Positions 33,462-46,301 of a stretch of 53,671 bases of DNA are shown in pieces (the first letter of the stretch is position 1; each line of letters starts with the position of its first letter). The position numbers and the translations under genes were made by a program. The notes under the pieces were generated by a model. The model did no database searches. It had not been told where the DNA came from and saw nothing but the letters and a program-made list of their open reading frames with translations. Origin of the DNA: Paracoccaceae bacterium (lineage in GTDB: Bacteria; Pseudomonadota; Alphaproteobacteria; Rhodobacterales; Rhodobacteraceae); the NCBI GenBank assembly GCA_009842205.1, contig VYFX01000047.1, forward strand, positions 1 to 53,671, written 5' to 3'.

Positions 33462-36233
33462 TTGGACGATAACGACATTGAAAATGAGGATGATTTCCTA
33501 GACCCTGATCAGGGTATCCCTACCATCTCGTTAACCGATGAGTTGGGGTCATCCTATTTGGATTACGCCATGAGCGTAATTGTTTCCAGAGCATTGCCCG
33601 ATCTTCGAGATGGTTTGAAGCCCGTCCACCGCAGAATACTCTATGCCATGCATGAATCGGGGAATACCAACGACAAGCCCTATCGAAAATCAGCCAGGCC
33701 AGTTGGTGATGTCATGGGTAAATATCATCCCCATGGTGATGCCTCGATATATGATGCCCTTGTGAGGATGACGCAGGACTTTTCTATGTCTGCTCCCCTG
33801 CTTGATGGCCAGGGTAATTTCGGCTCGATGGATGGGGATAATGCTGCTGCCATGCGGTATACCGAAATCCGTATGGACAAGATCGCCCAGCAACTGCTCC
33901 TGGACATTGAAAAAAATACCGTTGATTTTCAGGACAACTATGATGGCAAGGATCAGGAACCCGTTGTTCTGCCGGCAAGATTTCCGAATATCCTCGTCAA
34001 TGGTGGCAGTGGCATTGCTGTTGGCATGGCCAGCACAATACCCTCCTACAATCTTGGTGAAATCATTGATGCAACTCTTGAGCTTATCAACAATCCTGAT
34101 GTTTCGGTCGAAAGATTGATGGAACTCGCCCCGGGACCCGACTTCCCCACGGGTGGCATAATCATGGGAAGAATTGGTTCAAGGCAAACCTTCATTGAAG
34201 GTCGAGGCCGAATTGTCCTTAGGGCCAAGACTCATTTTGAAGCAATGGGCAAGGATGGCACTAGGATTGTCATTGATGAAATCCCTTATCAGGTCAACAA
34301 GTCAAGTCTGGTTGAACAAATTGTGGAGGTCGCTCGCAACAAGCAGGTCATAGGTATTTCCAATATTCAGGATGAATCCAACCGTTTGGGTGTTCGGGTT
34401 GCCATCGAACTCAAAAGGGACAGTACACCAGAAGTGGTATTGAACCAGCTTTGGCGTCATACCAAAATGCAAACCTCCATTGCCAGCAATCTGGTTATGC
34501 TCAATCGGGGTAAACCCGAGTTGCTTAACATAACCCAGATTCTTCAGGCCTTTATCGAATTCAGAGAGGAGGTTGTAACCCGCAGAACTGCAGACAATCT
34601 CAGGAGAGCCCGCGAACGAAGTCATCTTCTTTGTGGATTGGCTGTTGCCATTTCAAATCTGGATGAGGTTGTAACCATCATCCGCGGGTCAAGTCAGCCG
34701 AGTGATGCCAGGGAAGCCCTAATGGCCAGGGATTGGCAAGCCGAGGAAATTGCCGACTATATAAAGCTCATTGATGATCCACAAAATAAAATCAATCCGG
34801 ATAATACATATCGGCTTACCGAAACCCAAGCCCGTGCAATTCTTGACCTGAGACTGCAAAGATTGACTGCCATGGGGGTCAAGGAAAATACCGATGAGCT
34901 ACAAGTCCTGGCCGAAAAGATAAAGGATTATCTGGACATATTGCGGTCGGGAGAACGGGTCCGAGGAATCATTTCCGAGGAATTGGTAGAGGTCAAGGAA
35001 AAATATGCCATACCCAGGAGAACACTAATTGAAGAATTTGATGAGGAAATTGAGGACGAGGACCTTATACCACAAGAGGATATGGTTATCATCATTACCA
35101 GGGAAGGATATATCAAGAGAACTCCACTGGATGATTATCGTCAGCAATACAGGGGTGGCAAGGGTCTTGCCGGCATAAACACCAAGGACGAGGACTTTGT
35201 CAAAAACATTTTTGTGGCCAATACCCATGATGAATTGCTCTGTTTTACAACCAACGGGCTTGCCTACAAGATCAAAACCTGGAAACTCCCGCTTGGAGGA
35301 AGAAACACCAAGGGTAAACCCCTGGTAAACATACTCAATGTTGAAGGCGGGGTTTCAATTTCTGAAACCATACTGCTGTCTGAAACAGATTTTGAAGATC
35401 CTGAAAAATTCCTGGTTTTTGCCTTTTCCAATGGAAAGGTAAGAAGATCCGCCCTCTCCCACTTCCAGAAAATCCAGTCAAACGGGAAAATTGCCTTTAG
35501 CGGAGAGGAAAACTATACTCTCATAGGTACCTGTTGCTGCACGGAAGCTGATGATGTCATACTTGCTTCCAATCATGGTCAGGCAATCAGGTTTTCCACC
35601 ACACGCCTTCGTGAAATCAAGTCCAGAAAATCGGTAGGTGTCAGGGGATTGCGTTTGCGGAAAAAGGATCAACTTATTGGTTTGATCTCGGTTCCGGCAG
35701 ATAGAATTGCTACTCCTCAAAAAAGAAGCGAGTATCTCAAGTTTCGCAGGGTTGATGAGGAATTCGAGGAAGAACTTGAGGAAGAAACTGAAGACAACGG
35801 TTTGAATGACCTTCCCTTGTTTGCTGATGGGGCAGAAGTTTCCAACGAGGAGTTGGCAGAAACAGAGGAATTAATTATCGTGATAACCAAGGAAGGTGGT
35901 GGTAAACTTACCTCTAGTCACGAATTCCCGGCCAAACTCAACAGGGGTGGATATGGTGTCAAGGGTAACAAGATCAAAGGTGTCATTGCCTTCATGAAAG
36001 TCACCCTTGAGGATCAAATCATTTTGGGGACAAATTCCGGTCAGGTGATTAGATGCAATGTCAGTGATGTCTCCTATCGGTCACGTTCAGCAGGCGGGGT
36101 CAGGATTATGCGTCTTCCCGAAGATTCAGAAATAGTATCCGTTGCCAAGATAGATTCCTCCAAAATACCAGATCAGGAAGAAGATCAATTTGATGAAGAT
36201 GGATCAGAAGTTTCTGAAAATCCTGTTGAGTAA
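33462..36233 (+). CDS. gyrA: DNA gyrase subunit A
   Basis: GyrA is the DNA cleavage and wrapping subunit of gyrase. The breakage-reunion domain begins SYLDYAMSVIVSRALPDLRDGLKP, with the catalytic Tyr in AAMRYTEIRM. The GyrA box RGGKG in YRGGKGLAG near residue 568 separates gyrase from topoisomerase IV. The C-terminal pinwheel holds an acidic insertion near residues 765-800 (EFEEELEEETEDN). No ATG is in place; TTG at 33462, seven bases after GAGGA, fits better than TTG at 33456. The quinolone-determining segment reads HGDASIYDALVRM, so Ala-Ser replaces the Ser-Ala of E. coli, common in alphaproteobacteria. Confidence 0.95.
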   Translation: MDDNDIENEDDFLDPDQGIPTISLTDELGSSYLDYAMSVIVSRALPDLRDGLKPVHRRILYAMHESGNTNDKPYRKSARPVGDVMGKYHPHGDASIYDALVRMTQDFSMSAPLLDGQGNFGSMDGDNAAAMRYTEIRMDKIAQQLLLDIEKNTVDFQDNYDGKDQEPVVLPARFPNILVNGGSGIAVGMASTIPSYNLGEIIDATLELINNPDVSVERLMELAPGPDFPTGGIIMGRIGSRQTFIEGRGRIVLRAKTHFEAMGKDGTRIVIDEIPYQVNKSSLVEQIVEVARNKQVIGISNIQDESNRLGVRVAIELKRDSTPEVVLNQLWRHTKMQTSIASNLVMLNRGKPELLNITQILQAFIEFREEVVTRRTADNLRRARERSHLLCGLAVAISNLDEVVTIIRGSSQPSDAREALMARDWQAEEIADYIKLIDDPQNKINPDNTYRLTETQARAILDLRLQRLTAMGVKENTDELQVLAEKIKDYLDILRSGERVRGIISEELVEVKEKYAIPRRTLIEEFDEEIEDEDLIPQEDMVIIITREGYIKRTPLDDYRQQYRGGKGLAGINTKDEDFVKNIFVANTHDELLCFTTNGLAYKIKTWKLPLGGRNTKGKPLVNILNVEGGVSISETILLSETDFEDPEKFLVFAFSNGKVRRSALSHFQKIQSNGKIAFSGEENYTLIGTCCCTEADDVILASNHGQAIRFSTTRLREIKSRKSVGVRGLRLRKKDQLIGLISVPADRIATPQKRSEYLKFRRVDEEFEEELEEETEDNGLNDLPLFADGAEVSNEELAETEELIIVITKEGGGKLTSSHEFPAKLNRGGYGVKGNKIKGVIAFMKVTLEDQIILGTNSGQVIRCNVSDVSYRSRSAGGVRIMRLPEDSEIVSVAKIDSSKIPDQEEDQFDEDGSEVSENPVE

Positions 36234-36291
36234 ACCTTTATACAACACCTGACGCCTGGCACGGAATTAAATGATGTAAACAGTCAAGCCG

Positions 36292-37158
36292 ATGGTTATC
36301 GAAAGATTTGCCCCTTCCCCTACAGGCTATTTACATTTGGGTCATGCCTATTCTGCCATGACTGCCTGGCGTTCCAGCAAGACCCATAACGGCAAATTCT
36401 ATATTCGTATTGAAGATCTGGATTCAACCCGTTCCAAATCGCAATATACCCAAGCCATTTTTGATGATCTATCAAGGCTGGGTATCAATTGGAATACACC
36501 TGTTGTGTATCAGTCAGAAAGATTTTCCGTTTATGAAGATTGCCTTTCCAAATTAATTGCCATGGGACTTTGCTTTCCTTGCAAATGTACCCGAAAGGAT
36601 ATCAAGGATTCCCTGGAAGCACCAAATGCTCCCCTCATTTCGGAAGGTCAAAAATTGCTTTATCCTGGTACATGCCGAAACAGATCATTTGATGAAATGA
36701 CCAAGGGGGATACAGTTAGGCTGAATTTTTCAAAGGTCATTGGATATTTTGGTGGTTTGTCGCACTTTCCTACATTGGAAATAAAGGAGCTTGGTCAATC
36801 CCATTCAGGGGTTCATCATGTATCACCCGAATACTTTCAGGGAAATTTTGGAGATATTGTCCTTGCCCGAAAGGATATCGGTACTTCCTATCATTTAGCC
36901 GTGATCATTGATGACGCATTCATGGGCATCACCAATGTGACAAGGGGAGAAGATATTTTTGACTCAACTTTTATCCACAGGTTGCTGCAGGAACTTCTGG
37001 GCTTGCCAATACCAACATGGTCTCATCATGGACTCATCAAGGATGAGGATGGCAAGAGACTGGCCAAAAGAAGCCCATCCTTTACCCTAAGAAATTTATG
37101 GGATCAGGGTTTTACATCTGAGGAAATAATCTCAATGGCAGATAAGCAATTATGTTGA
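36292..37158 (+). CDS. gluQ: glutamyl-Q tRNA(Asp) synthetase
   Basis: GluQRS attaches glutamate to the queuosine base at the wobble position of tRNA-Asp. At 288 residues it is much shorter than GluRS because the anticodon-binding domain is missing, as in this family. The HIGH-type motif is RFAPSPTGYLHLGHAYSAM. A zinc site with CKCTRKD and a Tyr/Cys segment (LYPGTCRNRSF) follows. The second motif is DGKRLAKRSPS, in place of KMSKS. It lies 58 bases after gyrA. The tRNA-Asp and tgt genes are near the other end of the window. Confidence 0.93.
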   Translation: MVIERFAPSPTGYLHLGHAYSAMTAWRSSKTHNGKFYIRIEDLDSTRSKSQYTQAIFDDLSRLGINWNTPVVYQSERFSVYEDCLSKLIAMGLCFPCKCTRKDIKDSLEAPNAPLISEGQKLLYPGTCRNRSFDEMTKGDTVRLNFSKVIGYFGGLSHFPTLEIKELGQSHSGVHHVSPEYFQGNFGDIVLARKDIGTSYHLAVIIDDAFMGITNVTRGEDIFDSTFIHRLLQELLGLPIPTWSHHGLIKDEDGKRLAKRSPSFTLRNLWDQGFTSEEIISMADKQLC

Positions 37159-37267
37159 AATTGGACCAGTATTTTGTTTCATTCTTGTGTGATTTAATTG
37201 AAAGTCATGTAATCAGTCACTTTATTTAAATTGATGAAACAAGCCCTACCAATTTGAAATTTTACTC

Positions 37268-40310
<3,043 letters not shown>

Positions 40311-41510
40311 CTAGGGGAACCTTTCACGCCATTTAATGCAGCGCTCATCATCCCTAGTTTCATAGACTTCCAGTGCCGTGGCGGCGCTCAGGTCAAACTT
40401 ACGCTCATCATCTTCACTGAGTGCCGTCAGGCGCATTGAATACCATGCGGTAACACTGCCATGTGGCGGCGCATTGAATACCGGAAAGTCGGGATCACCA
40501 CCCTTGTCGCTCAACCATGCTTTCGCCAATGACGGATTCAACGCCATCGCGCGTGCGACACTCACGGCATCGGTGTAGTTATTTTTGATAGCATTCACCG
40601 CCTGTTCGCGTGTCTTGAAACCGCCCGTCAACATCAGTGGAATGGACGTCATCTTCTTCGCACGCTTGGCAAAATCAATGAAATAAGGACCGGATGAAGC
40701 CGTACCGTCGGAACTTGACCCTGCTCCCGGAAAATACGTGCCGCCACTTATATCAATCAGATCAATCGATGTCTGATCGAGCATGCGAACCACTTCCAAT
40801 GCATCGTCTTCCACCAGACCACCCACGAGCCTGTCCGTCGAGTTGATCTTGATGCCGATAGGGAAAGATGCACCGACAGCCTGCCTCACCACCTCGATCA
40901 CTTCGTGAATGATGCGAAAACGTCCTTCAACTGACCCACCATAACCGTCCGTTCTCCTGTTGAACAGGGGCGACAGGAACTGGCTGAACAGGAATCCGTG
41001 ACCTGCATGAATTTGAACCCCACTGAAACCAGCTTGCCTAGCCAATTTTGCCGCTCTCGCATATATACAGGGAAGTTCATCAATGTCTTCGAGCGACATA
41101 CCCTCGCATTTGAGTCCTTTGACATCCAGCGCAGAAGGTCCCCTTGGCCTGCTGATTGGTAAATGAGAAAGTGCACCGGCATGTCCGAGCTGCGGCCATA
41201 AATGTGCGCCGTTTACCGACCCACGCCGCGCCAAAGCCTGCATGGCATCAAGGTCTACTCCCGGTGCGAGTACGAGATTACCGGGTTTTTCGGGATAGAG
41301 GGGAGTACCCTGCACCTCGCCGATTAGGGACAATGCAACACCACCCTCGGCCCATCGTTCATACAACCTCATCTGTGCTTCGGTGGGATTACCTGCTCCA
41401 TCGCCAAGAGAATCTGACATAGCTGATTTGATTAGTCGATTCTTGAGTGTTACGCCGCAGGGCAATTCCAAGGATTGTTCCAACACGGTCTTGGGGCTTT
41501 GCTGTGTCAT
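40311..41510 (-). CDS. NADH:flavin oxidoreductase (Old Yellow Enzyme family)
   Basis: This 399-residue FMN-dependent TIM-barrel enzyme reduces activated C=C bonds in enones or related compounds. The N-terminal GVTLKNRLIKSAMSD, the substrate/FMN region WPQLGHAGALSH, the HAGHGFLFSQFLSPLFNRRT segment and DGYGGSVEGR, and GGFKTREQAVNAI are family hallmarks. The gene is clearly richer in G and C than its neighbours, with many GC-ending codons. It lies next to a second IS1380-like end (41603) and a gene-free GC-rich block, all of which point to acquisition from elsewhere. Substrate unknown. Confidence 0.9.
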   Translation of the reverse strand: MTQQSPKTVLEQSLELPCGVTLKNRLIKSAMSDSLGDGAGNPTEAQMRLYERWAEGGVALSLIGEVQGTPLYPEKPGNLVLAPGVDLDAMQALARRGSVNGAHLWPQLGHAGALSHLPISRPRGPSALDVKGLKCEGMSLEDIDELPCIYARAAKLARQAGFSGVQIHAGHGFLFSQFLSPLFNRRTDGYGGSVEGRFRIIHEVIEVVRQAVGASFPIGIKINSTDRLVGGLVEDDALEVVRMLDQTSIDLIDISGGTYFPGAGSSSDGTASSGPYFIDFAKRAKKMTSIPLMLTGGFKTREQAVNAIKNNYTDAVSVARAMALNPSLAKAWLSDKGGDPDFPVFNAPPHGSVTAWYSMRLTALSEDDERKFDLSAATALEVYETRDDERCIKWRERFP

Positions 41511-42105
41511 TTCGATTCACCCATCGTAAAAGTTTGGTAATTTCAGATTTACTGCCCTCTGAAATTAAGAGAATTTATTTATGTCAATATCGATTTAAAA
41601 AACTCTGATCGGCAAGCCAAATTAAATTTCATGGCTCATTTATTGTTTCCGGCAACAATTAACACCAGATTCAATTTTTCCGTTCAAAAAATCGATTTTT
41701 GACCTCTTTTTGTTGACCAAAATCCAACTTTCTGCACCTTTGCCAAAATATAAATTTAGTGCCGAATTACCTTTATTCATGGCTAATTTCCCCGGTTGTC
41801 TTTTCTGAATCGAATGATCTGATCTTTTGGCCAATGGAATCATGAGGCAGTCAAAAGTGTCAGAAAAAATACCTGAAAAAGGAATAAGTAAAGCAGGGAA
41901 TTTCCTAAGGTGAATATATTACTGATTAAATAATTACCCCCTCAAAAAAACATGTAAAATGTTAATGACTTGGTTTGTTTCATTGTTCAGAGCGATGACG
42001 ATTGTTAAAGAATCCAAAAGATACTCTATATTATTCAGCATCTGTCAATTACTTGGATTTCAATACAATTTGGATTGATTTCAAAGGGAACATAGTACCT
42101 CGTTA
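41511..42105. other. gene-free region with IS1380 end remnant
   Basis: These 595 bases separate the Old Yellow Enzyme gene and mnmA. The stretch from 41603 is a diverged copy of the left end of the IS1380-like element. A 67-codon minus-strand frame (41640-41843) crosses it but is probably not a gene. The right part, from about 41850, is AT-rich and should contain the mnmA promoter. Confidence 0.55.
41603..41735 (-). mobile_element. diverged IS1380-like left-end remnant
   Basis: From 41603 this stretch aligns with the left end of the IS relic at 23886: 40 of the first 53 bases match by eye, and similarity continues through a shared segment that encodes EVKNRFFE on the minus strand. No matching right end or further transposase part was found to the right. 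It is probably an old solo end left after deletion, next to the imported Old Yellow Enzyme gene. Confidence 0.65.
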
Positions 42106-43275
42106 GTGAAAATGCCTACTTCATTTAGAAACAGTTTGGGGTTTGCAAAAAAACCGGAAAATACCCGGGTGGTGGTCGCCATGTCCGGTGGTGTTGACAG
42201 TTCTGTCGTTGCAGCCAAGCTACATGAAGAAAACTATGAGGTGATCGGCATTACGATGCAGTTGTATGATCATGGGTCCATGATTGCCAAGAAAGGTGCC
42301 TGCTGTGCCGGAAGAGATATTCACGATGCCCGTAGAATAGCTGATGAAATCGGATTTCCCCATTATGTCCTGGATTACGAAAGTTATTTCAAGCAACAGG
42401 TCATACAGGAATTTGTCGAGAGTTATACCAACGGATATACCCCTATACCCTGTATTCGATGCAATGAAAGAGTCAAATTCCGGGAACTTCTTGACATGGC
42501 CAAAAGTCTGGATGCGGACTGCCTGGCAACGGGTCATTATATTCATCGGGTTGTGGGTAAAAATGGGGTCGAACTTCACAGGGCTAAGGATTTGACCAAG
42601 GATCAATCCTATTTTCTCTTTACAACCACAAGGGAACAACTTGATTTCCTGCGTTTTCCCCTAGGAGAAATGAAATCAAAAAGTGAAACCAGAGATCTGG
42701 CTAAAAGATATGGCCTGGCAGTCGCTCACAAACCAGACAGTCAGGATATTTGTTTTGTTCCGGATGGTGATTACGCAAGATTGGTAAAACGAATTAAGCC
42801 CGAAGCTCTCAAACCGGGTAATATTGTTGATTTACAAGGTAATGTGCTGGGTACACATGACGGAATATCCCACTTTACCATCGGTCAGAGGAGAGGTTTG
42901 GGGATCAGTGGTTTTTCGGAACCTCAATATGTTGTCAGAATTGACTCCTCCAATGCTGAAGTCATCGTTGGTCCCCAATCTGCACTTAACACCTATGATT
43001 TTGAGATTTCCAATGTCAACTGGTTGGGTGACCTTCCTTTTGAAGGAGAGGATTCCATCAATGTTGATGTCAAGGTCAGATCAACCCGGACGCCAACACC
43101 CGCCTTTGTCATCCCTTTGGGTGAAACCAAGGCAAAAATACAATTGATTGATCCTGAATTGGCCGTTTCACCTGGCCAAGCATGCGTATTTTACGCTCAG
43201 GATAGTCCCAGGGTGCTTGGAGGTGGCTGGATTTCTAGGAAAAACCTGAATACTTCTGCCAAGTCAGTAAATTAG
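42106..43275 (+). CDS. mnmA: tRNA-specific 2-thiouridylase
   Basis: MnmA adds sulfur to the wobble uridine of Lys, Glu and Gln tRNAs, taking sulfur from a relay of carriers. The PP-loop [15 protein letters not shown] is near residue 26. Catalytic cysteines fit [10 protein letters not shown] and [12 protein letters not shown]; the ATGHYIHR segment follows the first, as expected. The C-terminal barrel begins near [24 protein letters not shown]. The frame opens with GTG at 42106; an ATG two codons later (42112) is the alternative. An AAAGGGAA site lies too far upstream (about 15-20 bases) to decide between them. Length is 389 residues. Confidence 0.95.
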   Translation: MKMPTSFRNSLGFAKKPENTRVVVAMSGGVDSSVVAAKLHEENYEVIGITMQLYDHGSMIAKKGACCAGRDIHDARRIADEIGFPHYVLDYESYFKQQVIQEFVESYTNGYTPIPCIRCNERVKFRELLDMAKSLDADCLATGHYIHRVVGKNGVELHRAKDLTKDQSYFLFTTTREQLDFLRFPLGEMKSKSETRDLAKRYGLAVAHKPDSQDICFVPDGDYARLVKRIKPEALKPGNIVDLQGNVLGTHDGISHFTIGQRRGLGISGFSEPQYVVRIDSSNAEVIVGPQSALNTYDFEISNVNWLGDLPFEGEDSINVDVKVRSTRTPTPAFVIPLGETKAKIQLIDPELAVSPGQACVFYAQDSPRVLGGGWISRKNLNTSAKSVN

Positions 43276-43346
43276 CTACTATAGATAACTGAACAAATTA
43301 TTCTGAAAATAACCTGAAGAATAGATTTAGAATTAAGGGAACCGTA

Positions 43347-44720
43347 ATGACTTTAGATGACCTCCTAAATCAGGTGGACAGGCAATTTCAGGACTCACTT
43401 GACAGGCTTTGTGATCTCCTGAAAATCCCCTCAATATCAACCGACCCCCAATACAGGGATGAATGCCGCAGAGCTGCTGGCTGGCTGGAATCCGACTTGA
43501 ATTCAATTGGATTTTCAGCGAGTGTAAGAGAAACGGATGGCCATCCCATGGTGGTGGCACATGGCGAACGTTCTTCATCCAATATCCTGTTTTATGGTCA
43601 TTATGATGTACAGCCAGTTGACCCTTTGGAGAAGTGGCATCATGCACCATTCGAACCAACCATTGTTTCAGAAAATGGCCACAAGGCGATACATGCCAGG
43701 GGAGCATCAGATGACAAGGGACAATTGATGACTTTTGTTGAAGCCTGCCGAGTTTGGAAGGATGTCACAGGTAAACCACCTGCCGGTATTTCTATCTTAC
43801 TTGAGGGCGAGGAAGAATCTGGTTCACCTTCACTGATTCCATTTTTGAAGGAAAATGCTGAGGAACTCAAAGCCGATCTGGCCTTCATTTGCGACACAGG
43901 GCTATTTGAATCTGAAATTCCAGCTATCATTACCCAGCTTAGAGGCTTGATGGGTATTGAATTTGAAATCACAGGTCCATCAATTGATCTTCACTCCGGA
44001 ATGTATGGTGGTTTGGCAGTAAATCCAATTCAACTTTTGGGAAACATTATTTCCGATCTTTTTGATGCAGAGGGAAGAGTCATGATCAAGGACTTCTATG
44101 ACGGAGTCCTGGAACTTGAGCCTTCGCACAAGGCCCAATGGGATAATTTGAATTTCAACCAGCAGGGTTTTCTGGGGGATATTGGCTTAAAATTACCTAT
44201 TGGAGAAATAGATCAAACTCCCCTCGAAAAGCTCTGGTCTAGGCCAACATGTGAGATCAACGGTATCAATGGTGGATATACGGGTGACGGTTTCAAAACA
44301 GTAATACCTTCAAAGGCCTCGGCCAAGGTAAGTTGCAGATTGGTCGGCAACCAGGACCCTCAGCAAATACGTGATAATTTCCGTTCATTTGTTGAATCAA
44401 GAATACCTTCTGATTGTTCGGTGAAATTTATCAACCATGGCCTGGGTGGGGCCTGTCAAATGCCAACCAGTGATCCAATGTTCGAAATTGTCAGGTCGGC
44501 ACTTACCAAGGAATGGCAAAAGGAAGCTGTTTTTGCCGGCTGTGGAGGTTCAATACCAATTGCCGGATATTTCCAAGAACTTTTGGGGATGGATTCATTG
44601 TTGACAGGTTTCGGCAAAGACAATGACAATATTCACTCCCCCAATGAGAAGTATGATTTTGAATCATTTTATCGTGGTATCAGAAGCTGGATTAGGGTAC
44701 TTTATAATTCGCAGACCTAA
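43347..44720 (+). CDS. M20 family metallopeptidase (dipeptidase)
   Basis: This 457-residue cytosolic zinc peptidase of the M20 family (CNDP-like) probably hydrolyses dipeptides. Metal and catalytic residues fit ILFYGHYDVQPVDP (His, Asp), ARGASDDKGQL (Asp), EGEEESGSPSL (Glu pair), and ICDTGLF. The C-terminal metal His is in NIHSPNEKYDF. A lid/dimer domain sits between. The start is preceded by AAGGGA at good spacing. Substrate specificity is not readable. Confidence 0.92.
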   Translation: MTLDDLLNQVDRQFQDSLDRLCDLLKIPSISTDPQYRDECRRAAGWLESDLNSIGFSASVRETDGHPMVVAHGERSSSNILFYGHYDVQPVDPLEKWHHAPFEPTIVSENGHKAIHARGASDDKGQLMTFVEACRVWKDVTGKPPAGISILLEGEEESGSPSLIPFLKENAEELKADLAFICDTGLFESEIPAIITQLRGLMGIEFEITGPSIDLHSGMYGGLAVNPIQLLGNIISDLFDAEGRVMIKDFYDGVLELEPSHKAQWDNLNFNQQGFLGDIGLKLPIGEIDQTPLEKLWSRPTCEINGINGGYTGDGFKTVIPSKASAKVSCRLVGNQDPQQIRDNFRSFVESRIPSDCSVKFINHGLGGACQMPTSDPMFEIVRSALTKEWQKEAVFAGCGGSIPIAGYFQELLGMDSLLTGFGKDNDNIHSPNEKYDFESFYRGIRSWIRVLYNSQT

Positions 44721-44758
44721 TCGCAGGCAAAAAAAGTTGTGTGATGGAGATCAGGAAA

Positions 44759-45385
44759 ATGCAAGATATCGCAGAAGTTGATTTGAGGGAATATTACAAA
44801 GCCCCTCATGAAGGCAAGACTTGTCGCATTGTCCGTATTGGCAAAACATATCAGATGGATATAAATAGAATCTGGGAAGCGATTACACAGGAAAATCATA
44901 TCCCGAATTGGTTCCTGCCCATATCAGGTGATTTAACCGAGGGAGGCAATTATGACCTGGTAGGTAATGCAAGTGGCAAGATACTTGTTTGCAAGGCTCC
45001 TCATGAATTCAAGATAACATGGGAATTCATGGGAGATGTCAGCTGGGTTGCCGTCAGTCTGGAAGAAGAGAACAATTCAACCAATCTCATTCTCAGCCAC
45101 ATAATGAATTATGGCGAGGGCGATCCATTTTGGGCAAAATACGGTCCTGGCGCTACCGGAGTGGGGTGGGGATTATGTTTTCTTGGGCTTACCAACTATC
45201 TTGCGACAAGCACTTCAGTAGTTGAGGAAGGCAAGATATGGATTGGTACCGATGAAGGCAGGACCTTCTTGAAAAGCGATGCAGAATCATGGGCTGATGT
45301 TCACATAGCTACAGGTGAAGATCCCGAAACTGCCCGAAACATGGCTGATGAGACCTATAAATTTTATGCAGGATTATCTGGCTGA
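44759..45385 (+). CDS. SRPBCC (START-like) domain protein
   Basis: This 208-residue protein looks like an AHSA1/SRPBCC member, a fold that holds hydrophobic ligands. The region YQMDINRIWEAITQENHIPNWFLPISGDLTEGGNYDLVGNASGKI is typical of the N-terminal half (shown in part: WEAITQENHIPNWF). The start at 44759 has GGAG nine bases upstream, better than GTG 44741 or ATG 44744. It follows the M20 gene by 38 bases on the same strand. Ligand and function unknown. Confidence 0.78.
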   Translation: MQDIAEVDLREYYKAPHEGKTCRIVRIGKTYQMDINRIWEAITQENHIPNWFLPISGDLTEGGNYDLVGNASGKILVCKAPHEFKITWEFMGDVSWVAVSLEEENNSTNLILSHIMNYGEGDPFWAKYGPGATGVGWGLCFLGLTNYLATSTSVVEEGKIWIGTDEGRTFLKSDAESWADVHIATGEDPETARNMADETYKFYAGLSG

Positions 45386-45461
45386 ATACCTTTCGATTGA
45401 CTATACAGGAAAAGTTAGGCTATCAATTTAACTTTCCCACGATAGTCGGTGAAAATAACAA

Positions 45462-46238
45462 CTATCTTCCCTCGAACTTGGGAAGTCTTTTTTCGACGAA
45501 GGCCATTATTCCCTCCCTGAAATCACGGGATTTTCCGAGTTTGCCCTGCAATTTTGCTTCCAGTCTGAATTGCTCTTTGAGATTGTTGCCATAGGTCTTT
45601 CGAAATGCCTGCTTCAGGTTGTAATAAGCGAATGTTGGGCCTTCGGCCAGTTGTTTGGCACGCGATAGCCAATGTTCTTCAAATTGATCATCAGGTATTG
45701 CTTCCCAAATCATTCCCCAATTACTGGCCTCAACGGCAGAAATTCTTTCAGCAAACAGGGAAGCTCCCATTGCCTTGGCCAAACCTATTTTTCGTGGCAA
45801 GTACCAAGTACCACCTGCATCAGGTATTAGGCCAATTCTTGTAAATGCCTGCAGGAAATAGGCGCTTTCAGTCGCAATGACCACATCCGTAGCCAAGGCC
45901 AAATTTGCACCAGCCCCGGCTGCCGCACCATTTACTGCGGCGATGCTGGGTATTCTGGAACTATAGATTGCATCGATTATGGGGTAATATTCATCTCTCA
46001 GGGTTTGTTCAAGATCAGCATTACCAAGATTAATATTGTCTCCTAGATCCTGCCCGGAACAAAAAGCATTACCTTCTCCAGTCAAAACTAATACCCTGCA
46101 CTCTGCATCTGCCCGCTTGATGGCATCAGTGAGTTCCCTTCGCATTTCAGAGTTCAGGGCATTCCTGACCTCAGGCCTGTTCATCTTCACGATTGCAATA
46201 CCGCTATCAATTGTCATTGTTATGGATTTGTATTCCAC
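45462..46238 (-). CDS. enoyl-CoA hydratase/isomerase, PaaG-like
   Basis: This 258-residue crotonase-family protein has the oxyanion-hole stretches FCSGQDLGDN and NGAAAGAGANLALATD, and the catalytic region RIGLIPDAGGTWYLPRKIG. The PDAGGTW pattern with an Asp is as in PaaG-type isomerases of phenylacetate catabolism, but many hydratases share it. A methylthioacryloyl-CoA hydratase role (DmdD) is conceivable because dmdA is in the window, but the genes are 41 kb apart and nothing specific supports it. It lies 63 bases downstream of ccmH. Confidence 0.85.
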   Translation of the reverse strand: MEYKSITMTIDSGIAIVKMNRPEVRNALNSEMRRELTDAIKRADAECRVLVLTGEGNAFCSGQDLGDNINLGNADLEQTLRDEYYPIIDAIYSSRIPSIAAVNGAAAGAGANLALATDVVIATESAYFLQAFTRIGLIPDAGGTWYLPRKIGLAKAMGASLFAERISAVEASNWGMIWEAIPDDQFEEHWLSRAKQLAEGPTFAYYNLKQAFRKTYGNNLKEQFRLEAKLQGKLGKSRDFREGIMAFVEKRLPKFEGR

Positions 46239-46301
46239 CTTAGCACCCTTTTGTTTATTACTGTTCGCTATAATCAGGTTTCAAAAATTCTACACATTAA
46301 C

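Noticed and set aside
41640-41843. 67-codon minus-strand frame as a gene
   Set aside because: It runs across the IS1380-like end remnant and has no family match that I recognise; it is more likely a by-product of the remnant.
45462-46238. The crotonase gene as dmdD
   Set aside because: PDAGGTW and general features fit many hydratases. It lies 41 kb from dmdA with no pathway genes beside it.
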